A stretch of DNA of 50,767 nt. Origin: Helicobacter sp. MIT 00-7814 (lineage in GTDB: Bacteria > Campylobacterota > Campylobacteria > Campylobacterales > Helicobacteraceae). How positions within the stretch are numbered: position 1 is the first letter of the stretch; the number at the start of each line of letters is the position of its first letter. Below are positions 32,862-41,327 of the stretch, one piece after another. A model generated the notes under the pieces. It was given only the letters and a program-made list of their open reading frames with translations, ran no database searches and was not told the origin of the DNA. The position numbers and the translations under genes were made by a program. The stretch covers positions 1 to 50,767 of the forward strand of contig NZ_NXLL01000015.1 of assembly GCF_003364115.1 (NCBI RefSeq), written 5' to 3'.

Positions 32862-34958
32862 GTGCATATACAAGATTCTAGAATGTATTTTAATCGCGAG
32901 CTTTCGTGGCTAAGGTTTAATACCCGCGTGTTAGATGAGGCGAAAAATCCGCATATTTTGCTTTTAGATGCGCTCAAATTTGTGGCGATTTATGGGACGA
33001 ATTTAGATGAATTCTACATGATACGCGTGGCAGGACTTAAGCGCTTGTATGCAAGTGGGATCACAGAAGTTGGTGCGGATAAATTAACGCCTTTGCAGCA
33101 GCTAAGCGCTATCCGAAAATACCTACACACCGAGCAACACAGCCTTGAAAATATATTTTCAAACATTAAAACGCAACTTGCCAAAGAAAATCTCTACATT
33201 AAGCAAGTAAGCGAGTTAAATAGTGATGAAAAAAAGACGCTCAAAGAGTATTTTATAAACTACCTTTATCCTGTGATTGTGCCGGTATTGGTGGATTCTA
33301 CACACCCTTTCCCGCATTTAAACAACCTTTCTTTTGCCATCGCGCTGAAGTTTAAAAACACCGAAGGGCAGTTTAAATATGGAATGATTAGAATCCCGCG
33401 CATTTTGCCACGATTTTTTGAAATAGAATCTGGCGTGTTTGTCCCGCTAGAAGAGATTGTGGGCGAGTTCGCGCAGGAGTTTTTCCAAGGCTATGAGATT
33501 GTGAGCTACACGCCATTTCGCGTCACACGCAATGCGGATATGGAGATAGAGGAAGAAGAGGCAGATGATTTTTTCCAAATTATGAGCGAAGGGATTAAAA
33601 CACGCAGAAAAGGCGAAATCGTGCGCTTAGAGATTGGCGAAAATGACAAAGATTTGCTTGAATTTGTGAATGCAAATATCAAGGTGGATTCTCAAGATAT
33701 TTACACCTTTAAGATTCCATATCTCATTAACCTAAGCGGATTGTGGCAAATCGTGGGAAGCAAGGCATACGCGCATCTTTGCGGTGCGCCGTATAATCCA
33801 AAAATCCTTCCGCCACTTGATAGCAACACAAATATTTTTGCCACGCTTGATAGCGCTGATGCGTTGCTTTTCCACCCGTATGAGAGTTTTGATTCTGTGG
33901 TGAATTTCATCCAAACAGCAGCTAAAGATCCCGATGTGCTAAGTATCCGCATGACGCTTTATCGCGTGGGGAAAAACTCGCCAATCGTGCAAGCGCTCAT
34001 CGAAGCTGCCGAAAACAATAAGCAAGTAACCGCGCTTGTGGAGCTAAAGGCGCGCTTTGATGAGGAAAATAATTTGCACTGGGCAAAACGCCTAGAAGCC
34101 GCGGGCGCGCATGTGATTTATGGAATCTCTGGGCTAAAAGTGCATGCAAAAATCGCGCTTGTGATTAAAAAAGTCGGTGGTGCGCTGAAAGAATATGTCC
34201 ATCTTAGCACGGGGAACTACAATCCGGGCACGGCAAAAATCTATACTGATCTTTCTTTGCTTACCTCAAATAAAGACTTTGCAAATGACGCTATTAAGCT
34301 TTTCCACGCGCTTTCAACTGGTAGCGCACACAAAACGATGCTCCAAAAGCTAAAAATCGCGCCAACGCAAATAAAATCCGAGCTTTTAAGCCTCATTGAG
34401 GGCGAGACAAACAAAGGCGAAGCTGGGCGCATTATTATGAAAGCAAATGCGTTTGTGGATATTGACATTATCCAAGCGCTGTATCGCGCATCACAGGCGG
34501 GTGTGAAGGTTGATTTGATTGTGCGCGGGATTTGCTGTTTGCGTCCGGGTGTAAAAGGCGTGAGCGAGAATATCCGCGTGTTTTCAATCATCGGCAAATA
34601 CCTCGAGCACGCGAGAATCTACTACTTCAAAAACGCACAAACGCCTATTTACTTTGCTTCCGCGGACATTATGCCTAGAAATTTAGAGCGCAGGATTGAG
34701 ATTCTCACACCTTCTTTGAGCGAGGAAATCAGCCAAAAACTGCTTGAAATCCTCACAATCCAGCTCAAAGACAACACGCAAATGCACGAATTGCAAAGCA
34801 ATGGCGAGTATAAAAAGCTCACTGCTAGCGCAAATGAAAAGCCCCTAAGCTCGCAAGATATGTTTGAAGAGATGGTAAGTATGCTTTATAACGCGGCGAA
34901 AAAAAGTCAAGTCACAAAGGCTAAAAAGCTTGTAAAACGCATGATGGGCGAAAGCTAG
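32862..34958 (+). CDS. ppk: Polyphosphate kinase
   Basis: Ppk polymerises the terminal phosphate of ATP into inorganic polyphosphate, reversibly, and is linked to stress survival. The 698-residue enzyme has the N-terminal YFNRELSWLRFN, the Arg-rich substrate region DVLSIRMTLYRVGKNSPIV, the phospho-accepting His in LKVHAK (about residue 428) and HLSTGNYNPGTAKIYTD. The second phospholipase-D-like half contains FASADIMPRNLERRIE. Two adjacent GTG codons (32859 and 32862) can start it; the second has better spacing (6 nt) from AAGGAG. It is monocistronic, with a TACAAT box upstream and about 150 bp to gmd. Confidence 0.96.
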   Translation: MHIQDSRMYFNRELSWLRFNTRVLDEAKNPHILLLDALKFVAIYGTNLDEFYMIRVAGLKRLYASGITEVGADKLTPLQQLSAIRKYLHTEQHSLENIFSNIKTQLAKENLYIKQVSELNSDEKKTLKEYFINYLYPVIVPVLVDSTHPFPHLNNLSFAIALKFKNTEGQFKYGMIRIPRILPRFFEIESGVFVPLEEIVGEFAQEFFQGYEIVSYTPFRVTRNADMEIEEEEADDFFQIMSEGIKTRRKGEIVRLEIGENDKDLLEFVNANIKVDSQDIYTFKIPYLINLSGLWQIVGSKAYAHLCGAPYNPKILPPLDSNTNIFATLDSADALLFHPYESFDSVVNFIQTAAKDPDVLSIRMTLYRVGKNSPIVQALIEAAENNKQVTALVELKARFDEENNLHWAKRLEAAGAHVIYGISGLKVHAKIALVIKKVGGALKEYVHLSTGNYNPGTAKIYTDLSLLTSNKDFANDAIKLFHALSTGSAHKTMLQKLKIAPTQIKSELLSLIEGETNKGEAGRIIMKANAFVDIDIIQALYRASQAGVKVDLIVRGICCLRPGVKGVSENIRVFSIIGKYLEHARIYYFKNAQTPIYFASADIMPRNLERRIEILTPSLSEEISQKLLEILTIQLKDNTQMHELQSNGEYKKLTASANEKPLSSQDMFEEMVSMLYNAAKKSQVTKAKKLVKRMMGES

Positions 34959-35065
34959 ACGAGATGAAAGCTAGTTAGGGTGAAAACTAGCAGCGCGTTT
35001 TTGAGGCGTAGCTTGGATTCTGGCTTTTGCGCACGTGAAAACTTGCATTTTAAGCCAAACTTAAT

Positions 35066-35071
35066 TACAAT
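35066..35071 (+). promoter_or_regulatory. Candidate -10 box of gmd-hldE-gmhA
   Basis: TTAATTACAATACG contains TACAAT 40 bp before the gmd ATG, after a 150-bp gap from ppk. Confidence 0.5.
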
Positions 35072-35110
35072 ACGCGCCTTTTGGAAACTTAATTTAAAAA
35101 GGTTTGGAAA

Positions 35111-36220
35111 ATGAAAACTGCTTTAATCACAGGTATCACAGGACAAGATGGCGCGTATTTGGCGGAATTTTTGCTAAAAAAAGGCTATGAAGTGCATGGC
35201 ATCAAGCGCAGAAGCTCGCTTTTTAATACTGATAGGATCGATCATCTCTATCAAGATCCGCATATCGCTGGGCGCAATTTTTTCTTGCACTATGGCGATT
35301 TGACAGATTCTATGAATCTCACGCGCGTGATTGCTGATATACAGCCAGATGAGATTTACAATCTCGCGGCGATGAGCCATGTGGCAGTTTCTTTTGAAAC
35401 ACCAGAATACACCGCAAATGCCGATGGCATAGGCACTTTGAGAATCTTAGAAGCCGTGCGCTTACTTGGCTTAACCCAAAAAAGCAGAATCTATCAAGCC
35501 TCCACAAGTGAACTCTATGGCTTAGTGCAAGAAATCCCACAAAGCGAAAAAACGCCATTCTATCCACGCTCTCCTTACGCATGTGCGAAGCTTTATGCAT
35601 ATTGGATAACGGTGAATTACCGCGAAGCGTATGACATTTTTGCAAGCAATGGAATCCTTTTCAACCACGAAAGCCCCATACGCGGTGAAACTTTCGTAAC
35701 GCGTAAAATCACGCGCGCAGCGGCAAAAATCGCACTTGGCTTGCAAGATAAACTCTATCTTGGCAACTTAAGTGCAAAACGCGACTGGGGGCATGCGAAA
35801 GACTATGTGCGTATGATGTGGCTTATTTTGCAAGCGCAAAAGGCGGAGGATTGGGTGATTGCCACAGGCGTGACGACTGAAGTGCGTGAGTTTGTCAAAA
35901 TGGCGTTTAATGAAGTGGGGATCGAGCTAGAGTTCCGCGGTGAAGGCGTGAATGAAAAAGGCTATGTGAAAGCGTGCCATGGGGGGTTTAAGCTAGAAGT
36001 TGGCAAGGAAGTTGTAAGCGTGGATCCGCGCTATTTCCGCCCAACGGAAGTGGATTTGCTTATCGGTGATGCGACAAAAGCGCGCGAAAAGCTAGGCTGG
36101 ATTCCAGAATATGATTTAAACGCGCTTGTGAAAGATATGATGCAAAGCGATTTGAAGCTTATGCAAAAGGACAAATACCTGCGCGATGGCGGTTATGAGA
36201 CTTTTAGCTATTTTGAATAA
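35111..36220 (+). CDS. gmd: GDP-mannose 4,6-dehydratase
   Basis: Gmd converts GDP-mannose to GDP-4-keto-6-deoxymannose, the precursor of GDP-fucose and related sugars for surface glycans. The 369-residue short-chain dehydrogenase has the NADP-binding [14 protein letters not shown] and [15 protein letters not shown], the active site STSELYG, and the Tyr/Lys pair in [10 protein letters not shown]. Length matches Gmd rather than GDP-heptose dehydratases, but the position beside heptose genes leaves that alternative open. The GDP-fucose synthase that normally follows is not in the window. ATG 35111 follows AAGG with a spacing of about 8. Confidence 0.93.
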   Translation: MKTALITGITGQDGAYLAEFLLKKGYEVHGIKRRSSLFNTDRIDHLYQDPHIAGRNFFLHYGDLTDSMNLTRVIADIQPDEIYNLAAMSHVAVSFETPEYTANADGIGTLRILEAVRLLGLTQKSRIYQASTSELYGLVQEIPQSEKTPFYPRSPYACAKLYAYWITVNYREAYDIFASNGILFNHESPIRGETFVTRKITRAAAKIALGLQDKLYLGNLSAKRDWGHAKDYVRMMWLILQAQKAEDWVIATGVTTEVREFVKMAFNEVGIELEFRGEGVNEKGYVKACHGGFKLEVGKEVVSVDPRYFRPTEVDLLIGDATKAREKLGWIPEYDLNALVKDMMQSDLKLMQKDKYLRDGGYETFSYFE

Positions 36221-36262
36221 GAGAATCTGGCAAGCAACAAATTCCAAAGCAAAGGCAAGCAA

Positions 36263-37696
36263 ATGTTTGATTTAGAAAACAAAAGCCCGAGAATCCTCGT
36301 AGTTGGCGACTTGATGATCGATCACTACATTTGGGGGGATTGCAATAGAATCTCCCCCGAAGCGCCCGTGCAAGTCGTCAATGTAAAAAGTGAAAGCAAC
36401 CGACTTGGTGGCTCATGCAATGTCGTAAATAACCTCATCGCGCTTGGTGCGAAAGTGAGCGTTTGTGGCGTTGTGGGCGAAGATAGCGATGGCAAATGGC
36501 TTGTCGAAACGCTAGAATCTTTAGGCGTTGGGATTGAATATATTTTCATCGATCCCTCCCGCCCCACGACCAAAAAATCGCGCGTGGTGATTTCAAATCA
36601 GCAAGTTTTGCGCGTAGATAGAGAATCCAGCGCGCCGGTAGATTCTGTGCTTCTAAAAAAAGTGCGCGAGGATTTGGATTCTTTACTAAATGGCATTGAT
36701 TGCGTGATAATTTCAGATTATGACAAGGGCTTGCTAAATTATGACTTTACGCAACATATCATTAGCCTTGCGCGCAGTGAGAATAAGCCTGTGCTGTGCG
36801 ATCCTAAGGGCGTGAATTACGCCAAATATAGTGGCGCGACACTTCTAACGCCTAATAAAAAAGAAGCCAGCCTTGCGACAAATATCCCCATCATCGATGA
36901 TGAAAGCCTCTTGCAAGCAGGCAATGCGCTCAAAAAAATGTGTAAACTCTCAATCTCGCTCATCACACTTAGTGAGGATGGCATCGGCATCATCGACAAA
37001 AGCCTTACAAAAATCCCAACCTACGCGCAAGAAGTCTATGACGTCACAGGTGCGGGCGATACCGTCATCGCGGCACTGGGCTTTGCGCTAAGTAGCGGGC
37101 TAGATATTTATAAGGCAAGCGAGTTCGCCAATGTCGCCGCAGCCGTGGTGGTAGGCAAAGTCGGAAGCGCAAGTGCTACACATATAGAAATCGAGCGCTA
37201 CTTGCACTCGCACCAAAGCAAAGAATCAAACAAAATCTTTAGCAAGGAGCAAATCAAGCGCGCGCTAGATTCTCTCAAAAGCACAAATAAAGAATCTAAG
37301 GTCGTTTTCACCAATGGCTGCTTTGATATCCTGCACCGCGGTCATGTGCAGTATTTGCGCCAAGCGCGCGCATTAGGCGATGTGCTGATAGTCGGGCTTA
37401 ATAGCGATGCGTCAGTTTCCGCGCTCAAAGGCGCAAATCGCCCGATTAACCCGCAAGAGGATCGAGCCTTTTTGCTTGCGAATTTGGAATGCGTGGATTT
37501 TGTGGTGATTTTTGACGAAGAGACACCAAAGGAGCTTATTAAATTCCTAGCGCCAGATATTTTGGTAAAAGGCGCGGATTACGAAGGTAAGGAAGTTGTG
37601 GGAAGTGAATTTGTCAAGGAAGTGAAATTGCTTCCATTTGTGGAGGGCAAATCCAGCACAAATATCATTGAAAAAATCAAAGGAGCAAACAAATGA
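36263..37696 (+). CDS. hldE: Bifunctional heptose-7-phosphate kinase / heptose-1-phosphate adenylyltransferase
   Basis: HldE phosphorylates D-glycero-D-manno-heptose 7-phosphate, then adenylates the resulting heptose 1-phosphate after GmhB acts, in the ADP-heptose pathway for the lipopolysaccharide core. Two domains are visible. The N-terminal PfkB-type kinase (about 1-310) has [15 protein letters not shown] and [13 protein letters not shown], the catalytic Asp lying in GAGD. The C-terminal nucleotidyltransferase (about 340-477) has [19 protein letters not shown] and [12 protein letters not shown]. Length 477 is typical of the fused protein. It follows gmd by 42 bp and its stop overlaps gmhA (ATGA). 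ADP-heptose made by HldE is also a signal sensed by host ALPK1. Confidence 0.96.
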   Translation: MFDLENKSPRILVVGDLMIDHYIWGDCNRISPEAPVQVVNVKSESNRLGGSCNVVNNLIALGAKVSVCGVVGEDSDGKWLVETLESLGVGIEYIFIDPSRPTTKKSRVVISNQQVLRVDRESSAPVDSVLLKKVREDLDSLLNGIDCVIISDYDKGLLNYDFTQHIISLARSENKPVLCDPKGVNYAKYSGATLLTPNKKEASLATNIPIIDDESLLQAGNALKKMCKLSISLITLSEDGIGIIDKSLTKIPTYAQEVYDVTGAGDTVIAALGFALSSGLDIYKASEFANVAAAVVVGKVGSASATHIEIERYLHSHQSKESNKIFSKEQIKRALDSLKSTNKESKVVFTNGCFDILHRGHVQYLRQARALGDVLIVGLNSDASVSALKGANRPINPQEDRAFLLANLECVDFVVIFDEETPKELIKFLAPDILVKGADYEGKEVVGSEFVKEVKLLPFVEGKSSTNIIEKIKGANK

Positions 37697-38262
37697 AAAA
37701 CTTTATCCAAGCGGAATTTTTAAACCATATCGATGTCAGCACAAACTCGCTTAAACGCATGCTAGATTCCATAGAATCCAGCGCAAATCTCCTCAAAGAA
37801 TGCCTCAAAAATGGCAATAAGATTCTCATCTGCGGGAATGGCGGAAGTGCGGCAGATTCTCAACATTTTGCCGCAGAGCTTACAGGCAGATACAAAAAAG
37901 AGCGCAAAGCACTTCCAGCAATCGCGCTAAGCGTGGATACTTCCGCACTCACCGCTATAGGGAACGACTACGGCTATGAATTTACCTTCTCGCGCCAAGT
38001 CGAAGCCCTCGCGCGCAAAGGCGATGTCGTCTTTGGAATCTCCACCAGCGGGAATTCTAAAAATGTCATCAACGCCTTCAATGTCGCCAAATCGCTAGGG
38101 TGCAAAATCATCGGCTTAAGCGGGCGCGATGGCGGGGCGATGGACAAGCTCTGCGACATTAATATGATCGTCCCAAGCGAGGACACCGCGAGAATCCAAG
38201 AAGTGCATATTTTGGTAATCCACATTTTATGCGACATTATCGAGCGCGAGGCGATGGAATAA
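37693..38262 (+). CDS. gmhA: Sedoheptulose-7-phosphate isomerase
   Basis: GmhA makes D-glycero-D-manno-heptose 7-phosphate from sedoheptulose 7-phosphate, the first step of ADP-heptose synthesis. The 189-residue SIS-domain protein has [15 protein letters not shown] (about residues 50-64), [15 protein letters not shown] and [16 protein letters not shown], whose His and Glu residues bind zinc and substrate. It overlaps hldE by 4 bp. gmhB and hldD, which complete the pathway, are not in the window and must lie elsewhere if the pathway is complete. Confidence 0.96.
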   Translation: MKNFIQAEFLNHIDVSTNSLKRMLDSIESSANLLKECLKNGNKILICGNGGSAADSQHFAAELTGRYKKERKALPAIALSVDTSALTAIGNDYGYEFTFSRQVEALARKGDVVFGISTSGNSKNVINAFNVAKSLGCKIIGLSGRDGGAMDKLCDINMIVPSEDTARIQEVHILVIHILCDIIEREAME

Positions 38263-38748
38263 TTGTTTGAAAAAACCTTGCGTGCGCTTGAAAAGTTCAA
38301 AGACAGCTCAAGCCAAATAGCACAGCTTTTGCAGACTGAAGGCGTGAGCGCGCAGTTTGCGGAAGTTAAGAGCAAAGATGGGCTTAATTCTATTTCCTTG
38401 CCAAATGGCGCGATGCTAGAGTGTTTCGCACACCTCAAATCGCTTCCTTACAAGACTTTTGAGCAATTTGGCGCGCCACAATTGCATTTTTGCAACTGCG
38501 CGGAATTTGCAAAACTTCTAGATTCTCAAAATCCCCATCTTTTGTTGCGTCGCGCAGGCTCAAATGCCTTTGAATTTAGCGTGTATCAAGGCGGCACAAC
38601 CACAGGCTATTTTAGAGATTATCCCCTGCCACTTTGCACCCAATGCATAGAAATCGCAAAAAACCTCCCCGCCTTTGCAAAACACACAGAGGATTCCCAA
38701 GAGTTTGAAAAATATTTATTTCTTTTTATGAATGGCGAAAAGGTATAA
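38263..38748 (+). CDS. Hypothetical protein with paired cysteines, 161 aa
   Basis: The family is not recognised. The start is TTG 38263, directly after the gmhA stop, with a poorly placed GAGG upstream. No other start gives a full-length product and the frame is open throughout. Six cysteines include CNC (about residues 85-87) and CTQC (about 126-129), which could form a metal site. The protein is soluble, with aromatic-rich stretches (VYQGGTTTGYFRDY) and no signal peptide. Its position at the end of the gmd-hldE-gmhA unit suggests, but does not show, a link to heptose or LPS metabolism. A hairpin overlapping its stop codon probably ends transcription. Confidence 0.65.
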   Translation: MFEKTLRALEKFKDSSSQIAQLLQTEGVSAQFAEVKSKDGLNSISLPNGAMLECFAHLKSLPYKTFEQFGAPQLHFCNCAEFAKLLDSQNPHLLLRRAGSNAFEFSVYQGGTTTGYFRDYPLPLCTQCIEIAKNLPAFAKHTEDSQEFEKYLFLFMNGEKV

Positions 38749-38764
38749 AGTCTCTCTATACCTT
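38740..38764. terminator. Shared hairpin between two convergent genes
   Basis: AAGGTATA (38740-38747), a 9-nt loop and TATACCTT (38757-38764) form a perfect 8-bp stem. It covers the stop codons of both the 38263 gene and recR, in a 7-bp intergenic gap. It may work in both directions, although no long T-run follows. Confidence 0.5.
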
Positions 38765-39352
38765 CACCCTTGAAAAAAATGCGCGTGAAAGCGAGAGCTG
38801 ATCGATAGAATCTAGCCCAATGCCCGTTGGCACGCCTTGAGCGATTTTGCTAAATTTTAGCTTGCAGGGCAAATCCTCTAGCTTGTCCTCGACAAAAAGC
38901 ATCACCGCTTCATTTGCCAAAGTTGGTGAAAGCGCGAAAATCACCTCCTCTATGCGCTCCTCCACCACGCGCTTTTTAAGAATACTAAAATCAATATCTT
39001 TCATCTCCAAGTGAGAATTTAGCACAAAATAGCGCCCGCTAAACTCATTCATCGCCTCAAGCGTGAAAATATCCTTTTGGTGCGCGACAATGCACAGCTC
39101 GCCATTTGCGCGCTCGGAATCTAGGCAAATCTCACAAATCTCGCCCTCGCTAAGCGCAAAACATTTCTGACACAAACGCACATTATGCGCGCTTTCTTCA
39201 AGCGCATGCGCGAGCTTGAGCGCCAAAAACTTGTTTTCCATACTCAAAGAAAGGGCGATTTTTTGCGCGCTTTTTTTCCCAAGAGAAGGGATTTGCTCCA
39301 AAGATTCCAAAAGCAAATAGTAAGATTTCAAGCCCATTTTGTAGGTATTCAT
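38756..39352 (-). CDS. recR: Recombination mediator RecR
   Basis: RecR works with RecO (and RecF where present) to load RecA at gaps. The 198-residue product has the N-terminal helix-hairpin-helix PSLGKKSAQKIALSL, the Cys4 zinc finger CQKCFALSEGEICEIC (about residues 58-73) and the Toprim domain starting LCIVAHQKDI. Length is standard. A TTG 6 codons upstream is in frame, but ATG 39352 has GGAG at 5 nt and begins at the usual distance from the helix-hairpin-helix. It is convergent with the heptose operon and divergent from tRNA-Ala. In a naturally competent organism it would also bear on transformation. Confidence 0.94.
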   Translation of the reverse strand: MNTYKMGLKSYYLLLESLEQIPSLGKKSAQKIALSLSMENKFLALKLAHALEESAHNVRLCQKCFALSEGEICEICLDSERANGELCIVAHQKDIFTLEAMNEFSGRYFVLNSHLEMKDIDFSILKKRVVEERIEEVIFALSPTLANEAVMLFVEDKLEDLPCKLKFSKIAQGVPTGIGLDSIDQLSLSRAFFSRVKV

Positions 39353-39386
39353 TCGCTCTCCCAAAGGCAAGTAAATTTTTGCGCGT

Positions 39387-39392
39387 ATTTTA
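39387..39392 (-). promoter_or_regulatory. Candidate -10 box of recR
   Basis: The minus strand reads GGTAAAATACGCGC, with TAAAAT 35 bp before ATG 39352. The nearly identical GGTAAAATACACGC precedes the CCA/poly(A) nucleotidyltransferase gene. Confidence 0.45.
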
Positions 39393-39492
39393 CCTTGTTT
39401 TGGTTATTTAAAGATTCTGGTTTGCTTAAGACTTTGGCGCTATGTAATAATTTTGGCGTGGGTATTTTAAGGCTCTTTAAGCTCGCAATAGT

Positions 39493-39498
39493 TATAAT
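39493..39498 (+). promoter_or_regulatory. Candidate -10 box of tRNA-Ala
   Basis: AGTTATAATGCG holds a perfect TATAAT 43 bp before the tRNA 5' end. Confidence 0.55.
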
Positions 39499-39541
39499 GC
39501 GCGCCTTGTGGCTCATGGCACGAAGAAGTTTGTAAAAATTT

Positions 39542-39617
39542 GGGGTGTTAGCTCAGTTGGTAGAGCGCAACGCTGGCAGCGTTGAGGTCAGGGGTTCGAC
39601 CCCCCTACATTCCACCA
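39542..39617 (+). tRNA. tRNA-Ala, anticodon GGC
   Basis: A complete 76-nt cloverleaf can be folded. The acceptor stem GGGGTGT pairs with ACATTCC (two G-U pairs), the D arm has AGCTCAGTTGG, the anticodon stem CAACG/CGTTG encloses the loop CTGGCAG (anticodon GGC), and the T arm AGGGG-TTCGACC-CCCCT is perfect. The 3' CCA is encoded. It reads GCC and GCT alanine codons. Its 3' end is the left border of a decayed mobile island. Confidence 0.97.
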
Positions 39618-39750
39618 TCTTACGCGGAATATGACTACTTCATAACTACATATAAGAACACATTGAGACACTTTAAACTCCACATAATAGCACACCTACA
39701 ACACTTCAAGTTTAATTTTCCACATCTAGGCTTTTTCTTCCAGCAAGGCA

Positions 39751-39786
39751 AAAATGGCAACAAATGTGGTAACAAGCAAGCTTAAA
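39751..39786 (+). repeat. 36-bp direct repeat, left copy
   Basis: The copy begins AAAATGGCAACAAATGTGG, continues TAACAAGCAAGC and ends TTAAA; it matches 42172-42207 with one difference (GGC versus GGT). In one frame it reads AKMATNVVTSKLKASK then stop, like the end of a coding sequence. The repeat itself contains two GGYAACAA units 11 bp apart. It is a candidate attachment site or duplicated gene end. Confidence 0.75.
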
Positions 39787-39801
39787 GCATCAAAATAGCC
39801 A

Positions 39802-39814
39802 AAATTTGTTACCA
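39802..39814. promoter_or_regulatory. Inverted partner of the GGTAACAA unit
   Basis: TTGTTACCAC (within 39806-39815) is the exact reverse complement of GTGGTAACAA in the left repeat, about 38 bp away. Such spaced inverted units are typical of integrase arm sites or phage operators; the role is inferred. Confidence 0.35.
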
Positions 39815-39970
39815 CTTTTTCAGAATCTCTTCTTTAATTTGTATCGCCTGCGCAGGAATAAATCCCATTTTGCCTCTACTTGCGTGCATATACTCAAGAT
39901 TTTTGACTGATGAGATTCTATGTTTTATTGCATTGACTGAAATTTTTAGAGTGTCAGCGGTGGTAACGCC
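39809..39970 (-). pseudogene. Truncated helix-turn-helix gene fragment
   Basis: A 53-codon open stretch with no start codon at its head ends in TAA at 39809-39811. It reads GVTTADTLKISVNAIKHRI, then SSVKNLEYMHASRGKMG and FIPAQAIQIKEEILKKW. The first part looks like a helix-turn-helix (TADTLKISVNAIKHRIS). Directly upstream the frame is closed by a stop at about 39971, where the sequence switches to the Gly/Ala-rich ORF, so the junction near 39965 looks like a recombination or deletion point. It probably derives from a regulatory gene of the integrated element. Confidence 0.45.
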
Positions 39971-39985
39971 TTAGCTGGACTAGCT

Positions 39986-40471
39986 ATGAGTATGGGTATG
40001 TCAGCTAGCACATTTGGGGCTGTAAGCTCAGGTATGGCAGCAGTAGGACAAGTAGCGGGAGCTGCAGCTATGTTCTTGCCAGGTGGAGCTGCAGGTAAAA
40101 CCCTAGCTAATGTCGGAGCTATAGGGGCTGAAAGCACAATGGCAATAGGAGTAGGTAGAGCAAATCAGCTAGCTGCTACGACAAGAACTAGTATGCTTGA
40201 GAGAGGATTAGCAGGGAAACCTACAGCTGCTCCAAGTAATGCTCCACGATTAGAATATTCAGGCTCTTATACATTCTCAAACTCTATGTTTAGAGATTTT
40301 GGAACTATGAGTGGGAGAGAGCAAAGAGGATTTATGAGAGACTTTAGACAGCAAAGCCCAAGTAGAGCAAATGCGTTTGAAAGACAATATAATGCTTTAC
40401 ATCAGAATCCTTTGGGAAGTAATGGGGGGATAGTAACGAAAAATATAAATACTCCTAATATAATACAATAA
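39986..40471 (+). CDS. Gly/Ala/Met-rich hypothetical protein, possibly 5'-truncated
   Basis: The family is not recognised. The frame is open from 39950, and a first ATG is at 39986. The first 60 residues are a Gly/Ala/Ser/Met-rich, mildly hydrophobic segment (MSMGMSASTFGAVSSGMAAV, then GQVAGAAAMFLPGGAAGKT). The remainder is polar and basic (FRDFGTMSGREQRGFMRDFR) and ends NINTPNIIQ. No ribosome-binding site precedes ATG 39986, and the frame continues back to the fragment junction, so this may be the 3' part of a longer gene such as a conjugation (TrbL-like) or phage structural gene. It lacks the GCGC-rich, TAGATTCT-rich character of the core genes. Confidence 0.45.
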   Translation: MSMGMSASTFGAVSSGMAAVGQVAGAAAMFLPGGAAGKTLANVGAIGAESTMAIGVGRANQLAATTRTSMLERGLAGKPTAAPSNAPRLEYSGSYTFSNSMFRDFGTMSGREQRGFMRDFRQQSPSRANAFERQYNALHQNPLGSNGGIVTKNINTPNIIQ

Positions 40472-40503
40472 AGGAGATGTGATATTCAGAAAAGATATAA
40501 GGG

Positions 40504-41031
40504 TTAAGAAACAACCCTATATTTTTTATTTTTTATATGCTCTTTAAAAATCTCTAAACCTTGCAAATAGATTGGGTGCTTTGCTTCCTCTCTGTTCTCA
40601 TCAGTCCACATAACACCTAATCCATCTTTATTGTATCCATCAAGAGGAGCTAATATTTTTAGTTCCCCACTTTCAATCAAGTCAGCTTGTTCATCTTGAG
40701 ACATATTCGGACAAGATGAAGCAAGGAATCTATAACCCGTTTCGTGATTGCGTAACTTTTCAATAACGCCTTGTTTCACAGCATTATCCCACGCAGCCCA
40801 ATATGACTCCTCTTTAGAGTCTTTGCTTTCTTTGAGGTATTTTTCATAGGCTGCTTTCCATTCTTTCTTAGAAGTGATTAAGCCTTTGCTTTTATCATCA
40901 TCAGCGCAGATTTTAGCCCATTCCTCAGAAGTCATATCTCTGTCTGAACGATCCATAGTGTATCCATTAGCTGGAATGCTAGTATCACTAAATGTCATAC
41001 CAAGTAAATAACCTAGTGCAAAGCTACCCAT
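40504..41031 (-). CDS. Hypothetical protein, 175 aa, in the mobile island
   Basis: The family is not recognised. The start ATG 41031 has a strong AAAGGAG ribosome-binding site. The N-terminus MGSFALGYLLGMTFS is mildly hydrophobic and could be a weak membrane anchor. The rest is charged and helical, with a Lys/Glu/Ser-rich stretch (KYLKESKDSKEESYWAAWD, about residues 64-82) and SSCPNMSQDEQADLIE. It is intact and better preserved than its neighbours, so it may still be expressed. Immunity or cargo functions are possible given the nearby nuclease ORF but there is no sequence evidence for either. Confidence 0.6.
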   Translation of the reverse strand: MGSFALGYLLGMTFSDTSIPANGYTMDRSDRDMTSEEWAKICADDDKSKGLITSKKEWKAAYEKYLKESKDSKEESYWAAWDNAVKQGVIEKLRNHETGYRFLASSCPNMSQDEQADLIESGELKILAPLDGYNKDGLGVMWTDENREEAKHPIYLQGLEIFKEHIKNKKYRVVS

Positions 41032-41327
41032 AGCCTTTTCTCCTTTCGTTAGTTAAATTTTATGGGCATTATAGAGTGATTTAGGGAAAAATGCAAATGT
41101 GAGAATGTGGGATTTAGGGTTTTTTGGGATTGTGTTTGAAAGTGAGGGCTGGAAAGAGAGGACTAGCTAAATTTTCCTTATTACAAGGGCTATGTGGCTT
41201 AAGCACGCATTAAGCAAATTTAACATAGTATGCAAGCAGGCTTTTAGATGGAAGCTATCTAATCTGAGTGCGTGGCTTATAACCCGATGGCTCAGAGTGT
41301 CTTATTTGACATTAGCAGTCTAAAGGC
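41032..41327. other. Non-coding stretch of the island, possibly structured
   Basis: No credible ORF was found. Several short inverted segments are visible, for example TAGAT-GGAAGCT-ATCTA at 41246-41262, and the sequence is less AT-biased than the flanking genes. It lies 3' of the nuclease gene and 5' of the 40504 gene, both on the minus strand. It might hold a terminator, a promoter or a small RNA. Nothing identifies it. Confidence 0.3.

Noticed and set aside
35111-36220. GDP-heptose dehydratase instead of Gmd
   Set aside because: Length and motifs match GDP-mannose dehydratase closely; the heptose context alone is not enough to rename it.
37974-38438. 154-aa ORF antisense to gmhA
   Set aside because: It overlaps two plus-strand genes and has no supporting feature.
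39582-39785. 67-aa ORF starting inside tRNA-Ala
   Set aside because: The first part is the tRNA itself and the rest is decayed island sequence.
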